From an uncultured Oscillospiraceae bacterium (GTDB taxonomy: Bacteria; Bacillota; Clostridia; Oscillospirales; Oscillospiraceae), in assembly GCA_947632005.1 (NCBI GenBank), contig CANRNU010000006.1:1-64000 (forward strand): 64,000 bases of DNA, in the 5' to 3' direction. Under the pieces are notes generated by a model. It saw only the letters and a program-made list of their open reading frames with translations, did not search any database and was not told the origin of the DNA. Positions 9,567 through 19,419 of this stretch are shown here, in pieces. A program made the position numbers and the translations under genes. Within the stretch, counting starts at the first letter, position 1. The number at the start of each line of letters is the position of its first letter.

Positions 9567-11128
9567 TACGGCTCCGAAACGTCCCCCTGCGCCTGGACGA
9601 GCCGGAGGACATGCTGGCCGACAAGGCGGCGGACAAGCTGAAGACAAGGGTCATTTCTGTGAAGATCGCCCGGAAGGCCGTGGATGCCCGGCGGAAGTCG
9701 GACGTGCATTTCGTGTACACCCTGGACGTGGCGGTCCGCGACGAGGCGTCCGCCCTGGCCCGCTGCCGGGACGCGGCTCCCGCACCCAAGAATGACTATG
9801 CGTCCCCGGTCCCGACCCGCATGCCGGAGGACCGTCCCATCGTGGTGGGTTTCGGCCCGGCGGGGATGTTCGCGGCCCTTGCCCTGGCCCTGGCAGGTCT
9901 CCGTCCCATCGTGCTGGAGCGGGGCGAGGACGCCGGACGCCGGAGCGCGAAGGTGGAGCGGCTGCGCCGGGAGGGCGTTCTGGACCCGGAGAGCAACATC
10001 CAGTTCGGCGAGGGCGGGGCCGGGGCCTTCTCCGACGGAAAACTGTCCACCGGCGTCAAGGACCGGCGCATCCCCTGGGTTCTGGAGCAGCTGACAGCCG
10101 CCGGCGCATCAGTTGACATAATTTATGACGCCAAGCCCCACATCGGCACGGACATGCTCCCCGGCATCTGCGCCAATATCCGCCGGCGCATCGAGGCCCT
10201 CGGCGGCGAGGTGCGCTTTTCCACCCGGCTGGACGGTCTGGAGACGGCCCATGGCCGCCTGACCGGCGCCGTGGCGGGCGGCAGCACCCTCCCCTGCTCT
10301 CGGCTCATCCTGGCCTGCGGCCATAGCGCCCGGGACACGTTTGAAATGTTATGTAAACTTATCCCCATGGCCCCCAAGCCCTTTGCCATGGGGGTGCGCA
10401 TCGAGCACCTGCAGGCGGACACGGACCGGGCCCAGTACGGTCCTCTCGCCGGACATCCCGCCCTGCCTCCCGCGGATTACGCCCTGGCGGCAGAGCTTCC
10501 CGACGGCCGCCGGTGCTATACCTTCTGCATGTGCCCCGGGGGCGAAGTGGTCCCCGCGGCCAGCGAACACGGCATGGTCTGCACCAACGGAGCCAGTCCC
10601 AGCAAAAGAAATTATGGTAACTCCAATGCCGCCCTGCTGGCCGCCCTGTCCCCGGAGGATTTCCCCTATGACGGCATCCTGGGCGGGGTGCAGTGGCAGC
10701 GGGAGCTGGAGCGCCGGGCCTATGAGGCCGCCGGGGGCGGCTATCGGGCCCCGGCACAGACCGTGGGGAGCTTTCTCCGGGGCGGCCCCTCCCGCTTTGG
10801 CCGGGTGACACCCTCCTATGGGCCGGGCGTGACCGCAATAGATTTACATAATATTCTTCCTCCGATCATCACCGGCACGCTTGCCGGGGCATTGCCAATC
10901 TTTGACCGGAAACTCCGGGGCTTCGCGGCGGCAGACGCGGTGCTGACCGGACCGGAGACCCGCTCCTCCAGCCCGGTGCGGATGCTTCGGACCGATGCGC
11001 TCCAGTCTCCCGCTGTGGCGGGTCTGTACCCCTGCGGAGAGGGAGCCGGCTGGGCAGGAGGCATCATGAGCGCCGCCGTGGACGGCCTCAGATGCGCCGA
11101 GGCCCTGATCGGGAGCCTGGAGGCCTGA
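9563..11128 (+). CDS. FAD-dependent protein (NAD(P)/FAD oxidoreductase, YtfP-like)
   Basis: VVGFGPAGMFAALALA...; C-terminal GLYPCGEGAGWAGGIMSAAVDGLRCAEAL; 4-nt overlap with previous ORF. Confidence 0.9.
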   Translation: MIRLRNVPLRLDEPEDMLADKAADKLKTRVISVKIARKAVDARRKSDVHFVYTLDVAVRDEASALARCRDAAPAPKNDYASPVPTRMPEDRPIVVGFGPAGMFAALALALAGLRPIVLERGEDAGRRSAKVERLRREGVLDPESNIQFGEGGAGAFSDGKLSTGVKDRRIPWVLEQLTAAGASVDIIYDAKPHIGTDMLPGICANIRRRIEALGGEVRFSTRLDGLETAHGRLTGAVAGGSTLPCSRLILACGHSARDTFEMLCKLIPMAPKPFAMGVRIEHLQADTDRAQYGPLAGHPALPPADYALAAELPDGRRCYTFCMCPGGEVVPAASEHGMVCTNGASPSKRNYGNSNAALLAALSPEDFPYDGILGGVQWQRELERRAYEAAGGGYRAPAQTVGSFLRGGPSRFGRVTPSYGPGVTAIDLHNILPPIITGTLAGALPIFDRKLRGFAAADAVLTGPETRSSSPVRMLRTDALQSPAVAGLYPCGEGAGWAGGIMSAAVDGLRCAEALIGSLEA

Positions 11129-11129
11129 C

Positions 11130-11684
11130 ATGAGCGGCAAGAGCCCTTTTCAGGCGTTCCTGCACCGGGCCGCCGCGGCCAGTCTGCTGGTCCTGCTGCT
11201 GTGCATCCCCTTTTGGCACGTCGCGGTTTTGGAGAGTCTTGGCATCACGGCGCTGACCGTGTTCTATCACCTAGCTGTCCGGCTCTTCCTGGGCGAGTGG
11301 CTGCTGATGAGACTGATACCGGCCCATCCTGACTGGCATGCCCGGCGGTACCGGGTGAGCCCCCGGGAGCAGGCGCTTTATGAAAGGCTGGGCGTGAAGC
11401 GGTGGAAGCGGTCCATGCCCACCTACGACCCGGCGGAGTATTCCGGCAGCCTGGACCACATCATCGAGGCCACCTGCCGGTCGGAGACCGTCCACCTTTG
11501 CAACGTGCCCGCCAGCTTCGTCCCGCTGCTGTTCTCCCTGGCCTTCGGCGCATTTCCCGTGTTCCTGCTCACTTCCCTGGCTGCGGCGGCGCTGGACCTG
11601 GCGTTCGTCATCGTGCAGCGGTATAACCGGCCCCGGCTGATCCGGGCATACGAAAAGCAGACCGCCCGAAGAGCAGTCCGCTGA
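11130..11684 (+). CDS. Hypothetical membrane protein
   Basis: Hydrophobic segments; immediately downstream of 9563..11128. Confidence 0.7.
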   Translation: MSGKSPFQAFLHRAAAASLLVLLLCIPFWHVAVLESLGITALTVFYHLAVRLFLGEWLLMRLIPAHPDWHARRYRVSPREQALYERLGVKRWKRSMPTYDPAEYSGSLDHIIEATCRSETVHLCNVPASFVPLLFSLAFGAFPVFLLTSLAAAALDLAFVIVQRYNRPRLIRAYEKQTARRAVR

Positions 11685-11704
11685 GCGCGATATCCATATA
11701 CACA

Positions 11705-11742
11705 TGCGCCCAGGCGGCCAAAAATGGCCGCCTGGGCGTCAT
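11705..11742. terminator. Bidirectional intrinsic terminator
   Basis: CGCCCAGGCGGCCA-AAAA-TGGCCGCCTGGGCG then T-rich. Confidence 0.85.
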
Positions 11743-11743
11743 T

Positions 11744-12922
11744 TTATCCCAGCCGCCGGCGGATGGCGGCGACGAAATCCTCTGTGTCCGCCACCTGGCC
11801 TCTTCCCAGCAGCGCGGCGATGTCCCCGGTGACCACGCCGTCCCGGACCGTATCCATGGCGGCGTCCTCCAGTTTTTGGGCAAAGGCGGAAAGCGCCGGA
11901 AGCCCGTCCAGTTCCCCCCGCTTCCGGAGGGCGCCGGACCAGGCGAACAGGATGGCCATGGGGTCGGTGCTGGTCCGCTCCCCGGCCTGCCGCCGCCGCC
12001 AGTGGCGGGTGACGGTGCCGTGGGCGGCCTCGTAGACGAACCGCCCGTCGGGGGAGATGAGCACGCTGGTCATCAGGGCCAGAGCCCCGAAGGCCGCGCC
12101 GATCATATCGCTCATCACGTCCCCGTCGTAATTTTTCAGCGCCCACACGAACCCGCCGTTCGACCGCATGCACCGGGCCACCGCGTCGTCGATGAGGGTG
12201 TAGAGATAACGGATCCCCGCGGCCTCGAAGGCCGCTTTGTACTCCTCGTCGTAGACCTTTTGGAAGACGTCCCGGAACCGGCCGTCATAGGTCTGGCTGA
12301 TGGTGTCCTTACAGGAGAACCACAGGTCCTGCTTCCTGTCCAGGGCACAGGCAAAGGAGCTGCGGGCAAAGGAGAAGATGCTCGCGTCCGTGTTGTGCAT
12401 GGCCAGGGCCACCCCGGGCCCCTGGAAGGCGAACACGGTCTTATCCTCCCCCGCGCCGGTGAGCCGGACGGTCTCGCCGCCCCGGGCGGAGACCTCCACG
12501 CCCTTGTACACGTCCCCGTACCCGTGGCGGGCCACGGTGATGGGCCTGGTCCAGGTGGGCACCAGGGGCGTCGCCCCGGGCAGGAGGATGGGACTGCGAA
12601 AAATGGTCCCGTCCAGGGCCGAGCGCAGGGTGCCGTTGGGACTGGGGTACAGCCGGGGCAGGTCATATTCCGCTTTCCGCTGGGCGTTGGGGGTGATGGT
12701 GGCGCACTTGACGCCCACACCCAGTCTCTTCACAGCCCGGGCCGCATCCATGGTGACGGCGTCTTCCGTCTCCTTTCGGGCGGTCAGGCTCAGGTCATAA
12801 TACTCCGTCTTCAGGTCCACGAAGGGCCGGACCAGCTCCTCCCGGACCAGCCCCCACATGAGCCGGGCGGTCTCATCTCCGTCCATCTCCACGATGGGCG
12901 TGGTCATCCCGATCTTATCCAT
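11744..12922 (-). CDS. icd: Isocitrate dehydrogenase (NADP-type)
   Basis: TPIVEMDGDETARLMW N-terminus; NYDGDVMSD; EAAHGTVTRHWR. Confidence 0.93.
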   Translation of the reverse strand: MDKIGMTTPIVEMDGDETARLMWGLVREELVRPFVDLKTEYYDLSLTARKETEDAVTMDAARAVKRLGVGVKCATITPNAQRKAEYDLPRLYPSPNGTLRSALDGTIFRSPILLPGATPLVPTWTRPITVARHGYGDVYKGVEVSARGGETVRLTGAGEDKTVFAFQGPGVALAMHNTDASIFSFARSSFACALDRKQDLWFSCKDTISQTYDGRFRDVFQKVYDEEYKAAFEAAGIRYLYTLIDDAVARCMRSNGGFVWALKNYDGDVMSDMIGAAFGALALMTSVLISPDGRFVYEAAHGTVTRHWRRRQAGERTSTDPMAILFAWSGALRKRGELDGLPALSAFAQKLEDAAMDTVRDGVVTGDIAALLGRGQVADTEDFVAAIRRRLG

Positions 12923-14933
12923 TGCCGCCCTCCTTCCGGGCCCGGTACCAGTTGATGAGGCACCCGGCCAGCAATATCTCCCGCTCCTTGGCCGTGAGGG
13001 CGCCCAGGCCCAGGGTCACAGGCGTTCCGCCGATGGAGCCCTCCACCTGTTCCGCGCCGGAGGCCAGGGCCTTCCGGATGCCGGGCACGGTCAGCACCGC
13101 GCCGGGCTCCCAGGCAAAGTCCCCGTCGTAGGTAAAGGGCACGATGCCCCAGTTGATGAGGTTGGCCCGATAGCGGCGGGTGGCGTATTCCCGGGCCACA
13201 TTGGCCGCGCCCCCCAGCACCCGCTGGCAGGAGGCGGCCTGCTCCCGGGCGGAGCCGTCTCCGGGTTTCACCGCATAGACGGCGCTGGCCTTCCCCTCGT
13301 CCTGCAGGGCCTTGCACCGGGGCACATACTCCGGTACCCGGCGGCTCAGGGCAAACTCCGCCAGCTTCATGGGGTTGGACCGGTAGCTGGAGGTCTCCCC
13401 GGAGGGGATGAGCTCATCCGTGGTGGTCACCGGGTCATGGATGACCGCGGCAAAGGTGACCGCCAGGTCCTCCGGCATGGGGGGGATCTCCGGCCAGGGC
13501 TGGATATTGGGCCCGTAACGCAGGAGCTCCTCCGCCAGAGGCTTGCCAAAGCCCCGGTAGACCCGGCTGTCATAGGGCGCGGGGTCGAAGCAGTCGGGCA
13601 CCTCCGGCATGTCGTAGTCCATCTCCGTGGCAGGGGTGATGACGCCGCCATTGGCCGCCGTGGCGGCGATGGACCGGGCGTCCATCAAGATCACCTGGGC
13701 GCTCTGGCCCTGGGCGGGCTGGGACCCCTCCCGGTTGGGGAAGTTCCTGGTGGTGTGCCGCAGGCTCACCGTATCGTTGGCGGGCACGTCCCCGGCCCCG
13801 AAGCAGGGCCCGCAGAAGCAGGGCTTCACCACGCCGCCGGCGGCCAAAATGGTCTCCAGCGCGCCGCAGCCCATGGCCGCCAGCTGCACCGGCATGCTGG
13901 CCGGATATACCGCCAGGTCAAAATACCCGCTGCCCACGGTCCGGCCCTTCAAAATGGCCGCGGCCTCCGCGATGTTCTCCAAAAGACCCCCGGCGCACCC
14001 GGCGATGATCCCCTGCTCCGCCCGCTTTCCGGCCAGCTCCTTGAGGGGCACCGCCTTGGAGGGGTGGTAGGGTAGCGCTGCCATGGGCTCCACCTTTGAC
14101 AGGTCCACGCTCACCATGGCGTCATAGAGAGCGCCCTCCCCCGGCTCCATGCGCCTGTAGTCCCCCAGCCGCCCCCGGAGGGCCAGCCAGGTTTCGGTCT
14201 TCTCGTCGGTCTGCCAGATACTGGAAAGACAGGCTGTCTCCGTGGTCATCACGTCCAGGCCCATCCGCCAGTCCATAGAGAGATCTTTCACTCCCGGTCC
14301 GGCGAACTCCAGCACCGCGTTTTTCACAAAGCCGCCGGGAAACACCGCTCCGCACAGGGCCAGGGCCACGTCATGGGGCCCCACCCCCTGCCGGGGCTTT
14401 CCGGTCAGGTACACCAGGATGACCCGGGGCGCGGGCAGCTCATAGGCGTCGTCCAGCAGCTGCTTGACCAACTCCGGGCCGCCCTCCCCCACACCCATGG
14501 TCCCCAGGGCGCCGTAGCGGGTGTGGCTGTCCGAGCCGAGGATCATCTTCCCGCAGCCAGCCAGCCGCTCCCGGGCGTACTGGTGGATGACCGCCAGGTT
14601 GGCCGGGACATATTCGCCCCCGAACCGCCGGGCGGCGGACAGGCCGAAGGCGTGGTCGTCGGCGTTGATGGTGCCCCCCACGGCGCACAGGCTGTTGTGG
14701 CAGTTGGTGAGCACATAGGGGATGTCGAAGCGAGTCATCCCCGAGGCCATGGCTGTCTGGATGATGCCAACATAGGTGATATCGTGGCTGATGAGCGCGT
14801 CGAAGCGCACCCGCTCTCCCCCGTGGGCAGCCAGTACCCCTGCCGCCATGGTCCGGCCCCGGTCCGCCTCCGGGCCGGGCTCCGCCGGGGCGCCGTTCTG
14901 CCACATGATGGGTCCGTCGTGCAGTGTGATCAT
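12915..14933 (-). CDS. Aconitate hydratase
   Basis: SDSHTRYGALGTMGVGEGGPE; CGPCFGAGDVPANDTVSLRHTTRNFPNREGS; overlaps icd start. Confidence 0.92.
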   Translation of the reverse strand: MITLHDGPIMWQNGAPAEPGPEADRGRTMAAGVLAAHGGERVRFDALISHDITYVGIIQTAMASGMTRFDIPYVLTNCHNSLCAVGGTINADDHAFGLSAARRFGGEYVPANLAVIHQYARERLAGCGKMILGSDSHTRYGALGTMGVGEGGPELVKQLLDDAYELPAPRVILVYLTGKPRQGVGPHDVALALCGAVFPGGFVKNAVLEFAGPGVKDLSMDWRMGLDVMTTETACLSSIWQTDEKTETWLALRGRLGDYRRMEPGEGALYDAMVSVDLSKVEPMAALPYHPSKAVPLKELAGKRAEQGIIAGCAGGLLENIAEAAAILKGRTVGSGYFDLAVYPASMPVQLAAMGCGALETILAAGGVVKPCFCGPCFGAGDVPANDTVSLRHTTRNFPNREGSQPAQGQSAQVILMDARSIAATAANGGVITPATEMDYDMPEVPDCFDPAPYDSRVYRGFGKPLAEELLRYGPNIQPWPEIPPMPEDLAVTFAAVIHDPVTTTDELIPSGETSSYRSNPMKLAEFALSRRVPEYVPRCKALQDEGKASAVYAVKPGDGSAREQAASCQRVLGGAANVAREYATRRYRANLINWGIVPFTYDGDFAWEPGAVLTVPGIRKALASGAEQVEGSIGGTPVTLGLGALTAKEREILLAGCLINWYRARKEGGNG

Positions 14934-15139
14934 GTTTCCTCACCTGTTTAAACAATAAAATAGTCAGGAATCATTATACAACGCTCCCGGACATCCGTAA
15001 AGGGTCTTTCCGCTGTAGCATCCGCCAAAAAATACCGCGAAAATGTAAAATTGATTGTAGTAAGTTGCAAAAACACCAAATCCAGCCCGCGATATCCAGA
15101 TATTTTCGGTCATTTCTGAAATTTTTGTTTTTGAAACTT

Positions 15140-15167
15140 GCAAATACCGCTTCCGGTGTGTATAATA
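15140..15167 (+). promoter_or_regulatory. Sigma70-type promoter for citrate synthase
   Basis: TTGCAA-17 bp-TATAAT upstream of ATG 15196. Confidence 0.65.
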
Positions 15168-15195
15168 TCCCATCATACGAATCGAGGCGGAGATC

Positions 15196-16545
15196 ATGAC
15201 GGAATACACATTCGTTCTGGACAAGTACATGAGCGCTCTGTGCGCGGACGCGGCGGAGCGGTACGCCATCGACCCGGCGTATTTCGCCCGGGTCCGGCGG
15301 GGCCTGCGCAACGAGGACGGCACGGGCGTGCTCATCGGCGCCACCCGCATCGGCAGCGTCCAGGGCTACTACATGCAGGACGGCGAGCGGGTGCCCACGG
15401 AGGGGCGGCTGCTGTACCGGGGCATCTCGGTGGAGGACATCGTGAAGAGCCACTGGGACGCCGGCACCTTCGGCTATGAGGAGGTGGCCTACCTGCTGCT
15501 GCTGGGCCAGCTTCCCAACGCCGAGGAGATGGACCTGTTTTCCGCCATGCTCTCCGAGGCCCGGCGGCTGCCCTCGGGCTTTTTCGAGGACATGATCCTG
15601 AAAAACCCCAGCCCGGACGTGATGAACGGCCTGGCCCGGAGCGTGCTGGCCCTGTACGCCTATGACTCCGACCCGGACGACCTGTCCGTGGAGAACCTCA
15701 TGCGCCAGTCGGTGGAGCTCATCGCCCGGCTGCCTGTGATCGTGGCCCAGACCTACGCGGTGAAGCGCCACATCTACGAGGAGGCCAGCCTCTACATCCA
15801 TCACCCCAAAGATGAGCTGAGCCTGGCGGAGAACTTCCTGCGCATGGCCCGGAAGGACAAGAGCTACTCCCCTCTGGAGGCCCGGCTTCTGGACCTGATG
15901 CTCATCCTCCACGCGGAGCACGGCGGCGGCAACAACTCCGCCTTCGTCTGCCGGGCCATGTCCTCCTCCGGCACGGACACCTATTCCGCCATCGCCGGGG
16001 CCATCGGCGCGCTGAAAGGCCCCCTTCACGGCGGCGCCAACGCCAAGGTCCAGGAGATGTTCTCCTTCCTGCATCAGCGCATCGACGACGACTCCCCCGA
16101 CAGCGCCATCCGGGACGCCCTGGCAGATATCCTGGCCCGGCGGGCCGGGGACGGCTCCGGCAAGCTCTATGGCCTGGGCCACGCGGTCTACACCAAGTCC
16201 GACCCCCGCACCGTCATCATCAAGAAATACGCCCGGGGCCTGGCCCGGGAAAAGGGCCGGGAGGAGGAGATGGACTTCCGGGAGCGGGTGGAGCGCATCG
16301 GCCTGGAGCTGGTGGCGGAGAAGAAAGGGACCACCTGCGCCAACGTGGACTTCTATTCCGGCTTCGTGTATGACATGCTGGGCATTCGGCAGGAGCTGTA
16401 CACGCCGCTGTTCGCCATCGCCCGCATCGCCGGGTGGTGCGCCCACCGGATGGAGGAGGTCCTCACCGGCGGTCGCATCATGCGCCCCGCCTACCGGTCC
16501 GTCAGCACCCCCAGCGCCTATACCGCCCCGGACATGCGGGGTTGA
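15196..16545 (+). CDS. gltA: Citrate synthase
   Basis: GPLHGGANAKVQEM; GLGHAVYTKSDPRTVI; divergent from aconitase/icd. Confidence 0.93.
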   Translation: MTEYTFVLDKYMSALCADAAERYAIDPAYFARVRRGLRNEDGTGVLIGATRIGSVQGYYMQDGERVPTEGRLLYRGISVEDIVKSHWDAGTFGYEEVAYLLLLGQLPNAEEMDLFSAMLSEARRLPSGFFEDMILKNPSPDVMNGLARSVLALYAYDSDPDDLSVENLMRQSVELIARLPVIVAQTYAVKRHIYEEASLYIHHPKDELSLAENFLRMARKDKSYSPLEARLLDLMLILHAEHGGGNNSAFVCRAMSSSGTDTYSAIAGAIGALKGPLHGGANAKVQEMFSFLHQRIDDDSPDSAIRDALADILARRAGDGSGKLYGLGHAVYTKSDPRTVIIKKYARGLAREKGREEEMDFRERVERIGLELVAEKKGTTCANVDFYSGFVYDMLGIRQELYTPLFAIARIAGWCAHRMEEVLTGGRIMRPAYRSVSTPSAYTAPDMRG

Positions 16546-16571
16546 CACCGGGGCAGCCCCGGGTCTATAAT
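16542..16571 (+). promoter_or_regulatory. Consensus sigma70 promoter for MFS gene leader
   Basis: TTGACA (16542-16547)-18 bp-TATAAT (16566-16571); -35 overlaps the gltA stop; spacer carries CCGGGG/CCCCGG dyad. Confidence 0.85.
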
Positions 16572-16592
16572 ACCTGCCGAGGTGTTTTCATC

Positions 16593-16610
16593 ATGGTGAT
16601 CCGGTCTTAA
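16593..16610 (+). CDS. Putative leader peptide MVIRS (uORF) of MFS gene
   Basis: GAGGTG-8nt-ATGGTGATCCGGTCTTAA, just downstream of predicted TSS and before the terminator. Confidence 0.55.
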   Translation: MVIRS

Positions 16611-16625
16611 TACAGGCAAATATAT

Positions 16626-16675
16626 CCACGGTCCACAGGGCAAGCTGCGGCTTGTCCTGTGTCCGTGGTCTTTTT
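16626..16675 (+). terminator. Leader terminator/attenuator upstream of MFS gene
   Basis: CCACGGTCCACAGGGCAAGC-TGCG-GCTTGTCCTGTGTCCGTGG-TCTTTTT. Confidence 0.85.
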
Positions 16676-16722
16676 ATGCCCTTTTGGGACACATCATTTT
16701 TACTTTTTAAGAGGATATCACC

Positions 16723-17880
16723 ATGAAAATAAGACGCAATATCTATATCATGTACGCCATCTCTCTGTTGTACGGGATGGTGTTTTACGCCCCCATCGCC
16801 TCCCTGTACCGGCAGGCCCGGGGCCTGAGCCTGGGGCAGATCGCCCTCATCGAGAGCATCTCCTTCCTCATCAGCCTGGCCATGGAGCTGCCCTGGGGCG
16901 TGCTGGCAGACCGCATCGGCTACAAGCGGACCATGTTCGCCAGCTGCGCTCTGATATTCCTGTCCAAGCTCATCTTCTGGCGGGCCTATAGCTTCGGGGC
17001 CTTCCTGGCCGAGCGGTTCGTGCTGAGCGCGGGCATCGCGGGCATGTCCGGGGTGGACGAGAGCATTTTGTATCTCTCCTGCGAGGAGGACGACAGCCAG
17101 CGGGTCTTCGGCATCGAGGGAGCCCTGGGCACGGCGGGGATGCTGGGGGCCTCTCTGCTCTACTCCGCGTTCATCCGGGAGGACTACGCCCTGGCGGCGG
17201 TCCTCACGGTGCTCACCCACGGCGCCGCGATGCTGCTCCCCCTGGGGCTTCAGGAGGTCCGGCCGCCGGAGCGGGAGCGGCAGGCGCCGGTCCGGGAATT
17301 TCTCACCCTGCTGCGGGGCACCCTGCGGGACCGGCGGTTCCTGCTCCTGCTGCTGGCGCTGGCTCTGTACGGGGAGACCGTGCGGATGATGACCACCTGG
17401 CTCAACCAGAATCAGTATCAGCTTTGCGGCATGGGCCTGGGGGCCATCGGCCTGGCCTATACCGCCGTCACCGCGGCCTCCATGGCGGGCGCCTTTTCCA
17501 AGACCGTTACAGACCGGGTGGGCCGGCGCCGTTTCCCGCTGCTGGTGGTGGGCCTCGCGGCGGCGGCATGTCTCGCACTTGCCTTTACCCGCTCGGCGGC
17601 CCTGTCCTTTGTCTGCATCCTCGCGCTGACCGTGGGCAGCGAGCTTCTGTTCCCCCTGACGAGCCAGGTCTATAACGACCACGTCACCACCCGGGACCGG
17701 GCCACCCAGATGAGCATTTTCGCCGTCATCGACGAGGCCGTCTCCGCCGGGGCTGAGCTGGCCTACGGCCAGGCGGCGGACGTCTCCCTGCGGACAGCGT
17801 TCCTCCTGGGCGCGGCAGTATGCGCCCTCTGTGCCGCCGTCATTGCCGCCTGCTGCCGGCAGTACTTCGTAAAAAGCTGA
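16723..17880 (+). CDS. MFS transporter (drug-efflux-like)
   Basis: 12-TM; ELPWGVLADRIGYKRTM MFS loop 2-3 motif; AAGAGGA RBS. Confidence 0.88.
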   Translation: MKIRRNIYIMYAISLLYGMVFYAPIASLYRQARGLSLGQIALIESISFLISLAMELPWGVLADRIGYKRTMFASCALIFLSKLIFWRAYSFGAFLAERFVLSAGIAGMSGVDESILYLSCEEDDSQRVFGIEGALGTAGMLGASLLYSAFIREDYALAAVLTVLTHGAAMLLPLGLQEVRPPERERQAPVREFLTLLRGTLRDRRFLLLLLALALYGETVRMMTTWLNQNQYQLCGMGLGAIGLAYTAVTAASMAGAFSKTVTDRVGRRRFPLLVVGLAAAACLALAFTRSAALSFVCILALTVGSELLFPLTSQVYNDHVTTRDRATQMSIFAVIDEAVSAGAELAYGQAADVSLRTAFLLGAAVCALCAAVIAACCRQYFVKS

Positions 17881-18009
17881 CAGCCGCCGTCGCCGCATCC
17901 GCCTGTTCCCGCGCTCCTCTCCCCAAAGGGCCGCGTGCCATTTGAGGAGAGGAGGCGCCGCATCCCTATGACGCGCCCATCGACGACGCATATATGGACG
18001 CCCGGTGAC

Positions 18010-19293
18010 TCAGAAGCCTTCCACCCCGAGGTCATGGGCCCGGGCGATGCGATACTCATCCAGAAGCGCCACACAGCCTGCCACATCCGTCTTGCCGCGG
18101 AAAAGACTGTCCAAGGCCGCAGCCACATCGTCGTCGCTGTAGCCCTTGATCCTGGAAGCAGCTGTGGAGGCGCGCAGAACGCCCTCTACCGGCTCGGCGG
18201 CGTTTGTGATCATCGGCGACTGGATGTTGGTGGTCTGGCCCTTGAAGCAATTCACCGTGGAGATGCCGTCAAAGGCAACGTTATAGTTTTCAGCCGTGGC
18301 GCAGAAGGTGAGGAACTCCAGACACGCGTCCACATGTCCGCCGTTTTTGTTGACCATCATCATGTTCAGGTTTCCGCCCTCGTAGGTGCCCCCGTCCTCC
18401 GTACCCAGGAACACGGGCATCAACGCAAAGTCGTCGACGGTGTACCGGCCGTCCTTCGCCAGGTCCGTATAGAACCAGGTGTCCCACATGAAGGTCATGA
18501 CCGCCTGTCCTCCGCTCATGACCGGGTCCACATCGTTGATGTCCCAGTTCAGGTATTCGTGCCCGAGCCAGCCCCGGTCGGCGGCGTCAGCGATCCACTG
18601 GACCATATCGGTGACTTGAGGGATATCGGCATAGGTCACTTCGTTTCGGTTGAGCCTTTGCAGCAGCTCAGGGTCATCCGCAAAAACAGGGTCCAGGGCA
18701 AACTGCACCATCCATCCGCCGCCGGCGGCGGGCCAGCAGATGGGGAGATTGCCGGTCTCAGCCAGCGCCTCGCAGAGGATGTCGAACTCGGACTGGGTCG
18801 TGGCAGGCCGCAGGCCAAGGTCATCAAGGATGGTCTTGTTGTAGTAACAGCCTGACACGGAATTCTCCCAGTAGGGCAGCCCCATCACGTTGCCCGCATC
18901 GTCCATGCAGTACGCCAGGGAGCTCTCCGTCAGCTCGTCCACCCATGCCTGGTCGTTCAGGGGCATAAAGTTCTCTTCAAAGTCAAACCGGTCCAGATCC
19001 GCATTATGAAAGTGCATAAATATGTCCGGGACCTCGCCTTTTGAAAAGCTCTCCGCCGCGGAGGTCTCAAATTCCGTGTCCTCAAAGAAGACCGGCTCAA
19101 TCCGGTTGCCTGTCGCCTTCTCATACTGCGCGAAGATGCTGGTCATATAACTTTTCGCAAGGTCGCTTTTCCTGCCCATAACGGTGATGGTCAGGCTGTC
19201 GCTGCCCTCACCTTCTCCCGGGCCAAAGCAGCCCGACAGCATGAGCGCCGATACGATAGAAACCAAGGGGAGAAAAACGCTTCGTTTTTTCAT
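18010..19293 (-). CDS. Extracellular solute-binding lipoprotein (carbohydrate ABC type), orphan
   Basis: Lipobox LMLSGCFG; SBP fold motifs (GLPYWENSVSGCYYNKTILDDLGL); no permease or ATPase adjacent. Confidence 0.88.
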   Translation of the reverse strand: MKKRSVFLPLVSIVSALMLSGCFGPGEGEGSDSLTITVMGRKSDLAKSYMTSIFAQYEKATGNRIEPVFFEDTEFETSAAESFSKGEVPDIFMHFHNADLDRFDFEENFMPLNDQAWVDELTESSLAYCMDDAGNVMGLPYWENSVSGCYYNKTILDDLGLRPATTQSEFDILCEALAETGNLPICWPAAGGGWMVQFALDPVFADDPELLQRLNRNEVTYADIPQVTDMVQWIADAADRGWLGHEYLNWDINDVDPVMSGGQAVMTFMWDTWFYTDLAKDGRYTVDDFALMPVFLGTEDGGTYEGGNLNMMMVNKNGGHVDACLEFLTFCATAENYNVAFDGISTVNCFKGQTTNIQSPMITNAAEPVEGVLRASTAASRIKGYSDDDVAAALDSLFRGKTDVAGCVALLDEYRIARAHDLGVEGF

Positions 19294-19419
19294 ATCCCGC
19301 ACCCTCCTTTGTCGGGGCCTGTTCCAGACAAATGACCATTCCAACTATTTCCATTATACATGGCGCCAGCCGTTGTGTAAAGCATCCGTCGGACATATTT
19401 TGACCGGGCCTCCCGGCTT

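Noticed and set aside
11876-14075. Long plus-strand ORFs (359 and 405 aa) over icd/aconitase
   Set aside because: Antisense shadow ORFs; genuine enzymes on the minus strand.
15000-15180. Repeated TTGCAA-type motifs between aconitase and citrate synthase as a novel operator
   Set aside because: Too few and short; one is simply the -35 of the gltA promoter.
11744-16545. Citrate synthase/aconitase/IDH cluster as a novel system
   Set aside because: Expected oxidative half-TCA route to 2-oxoglutarate/glutamate in anaerobes.
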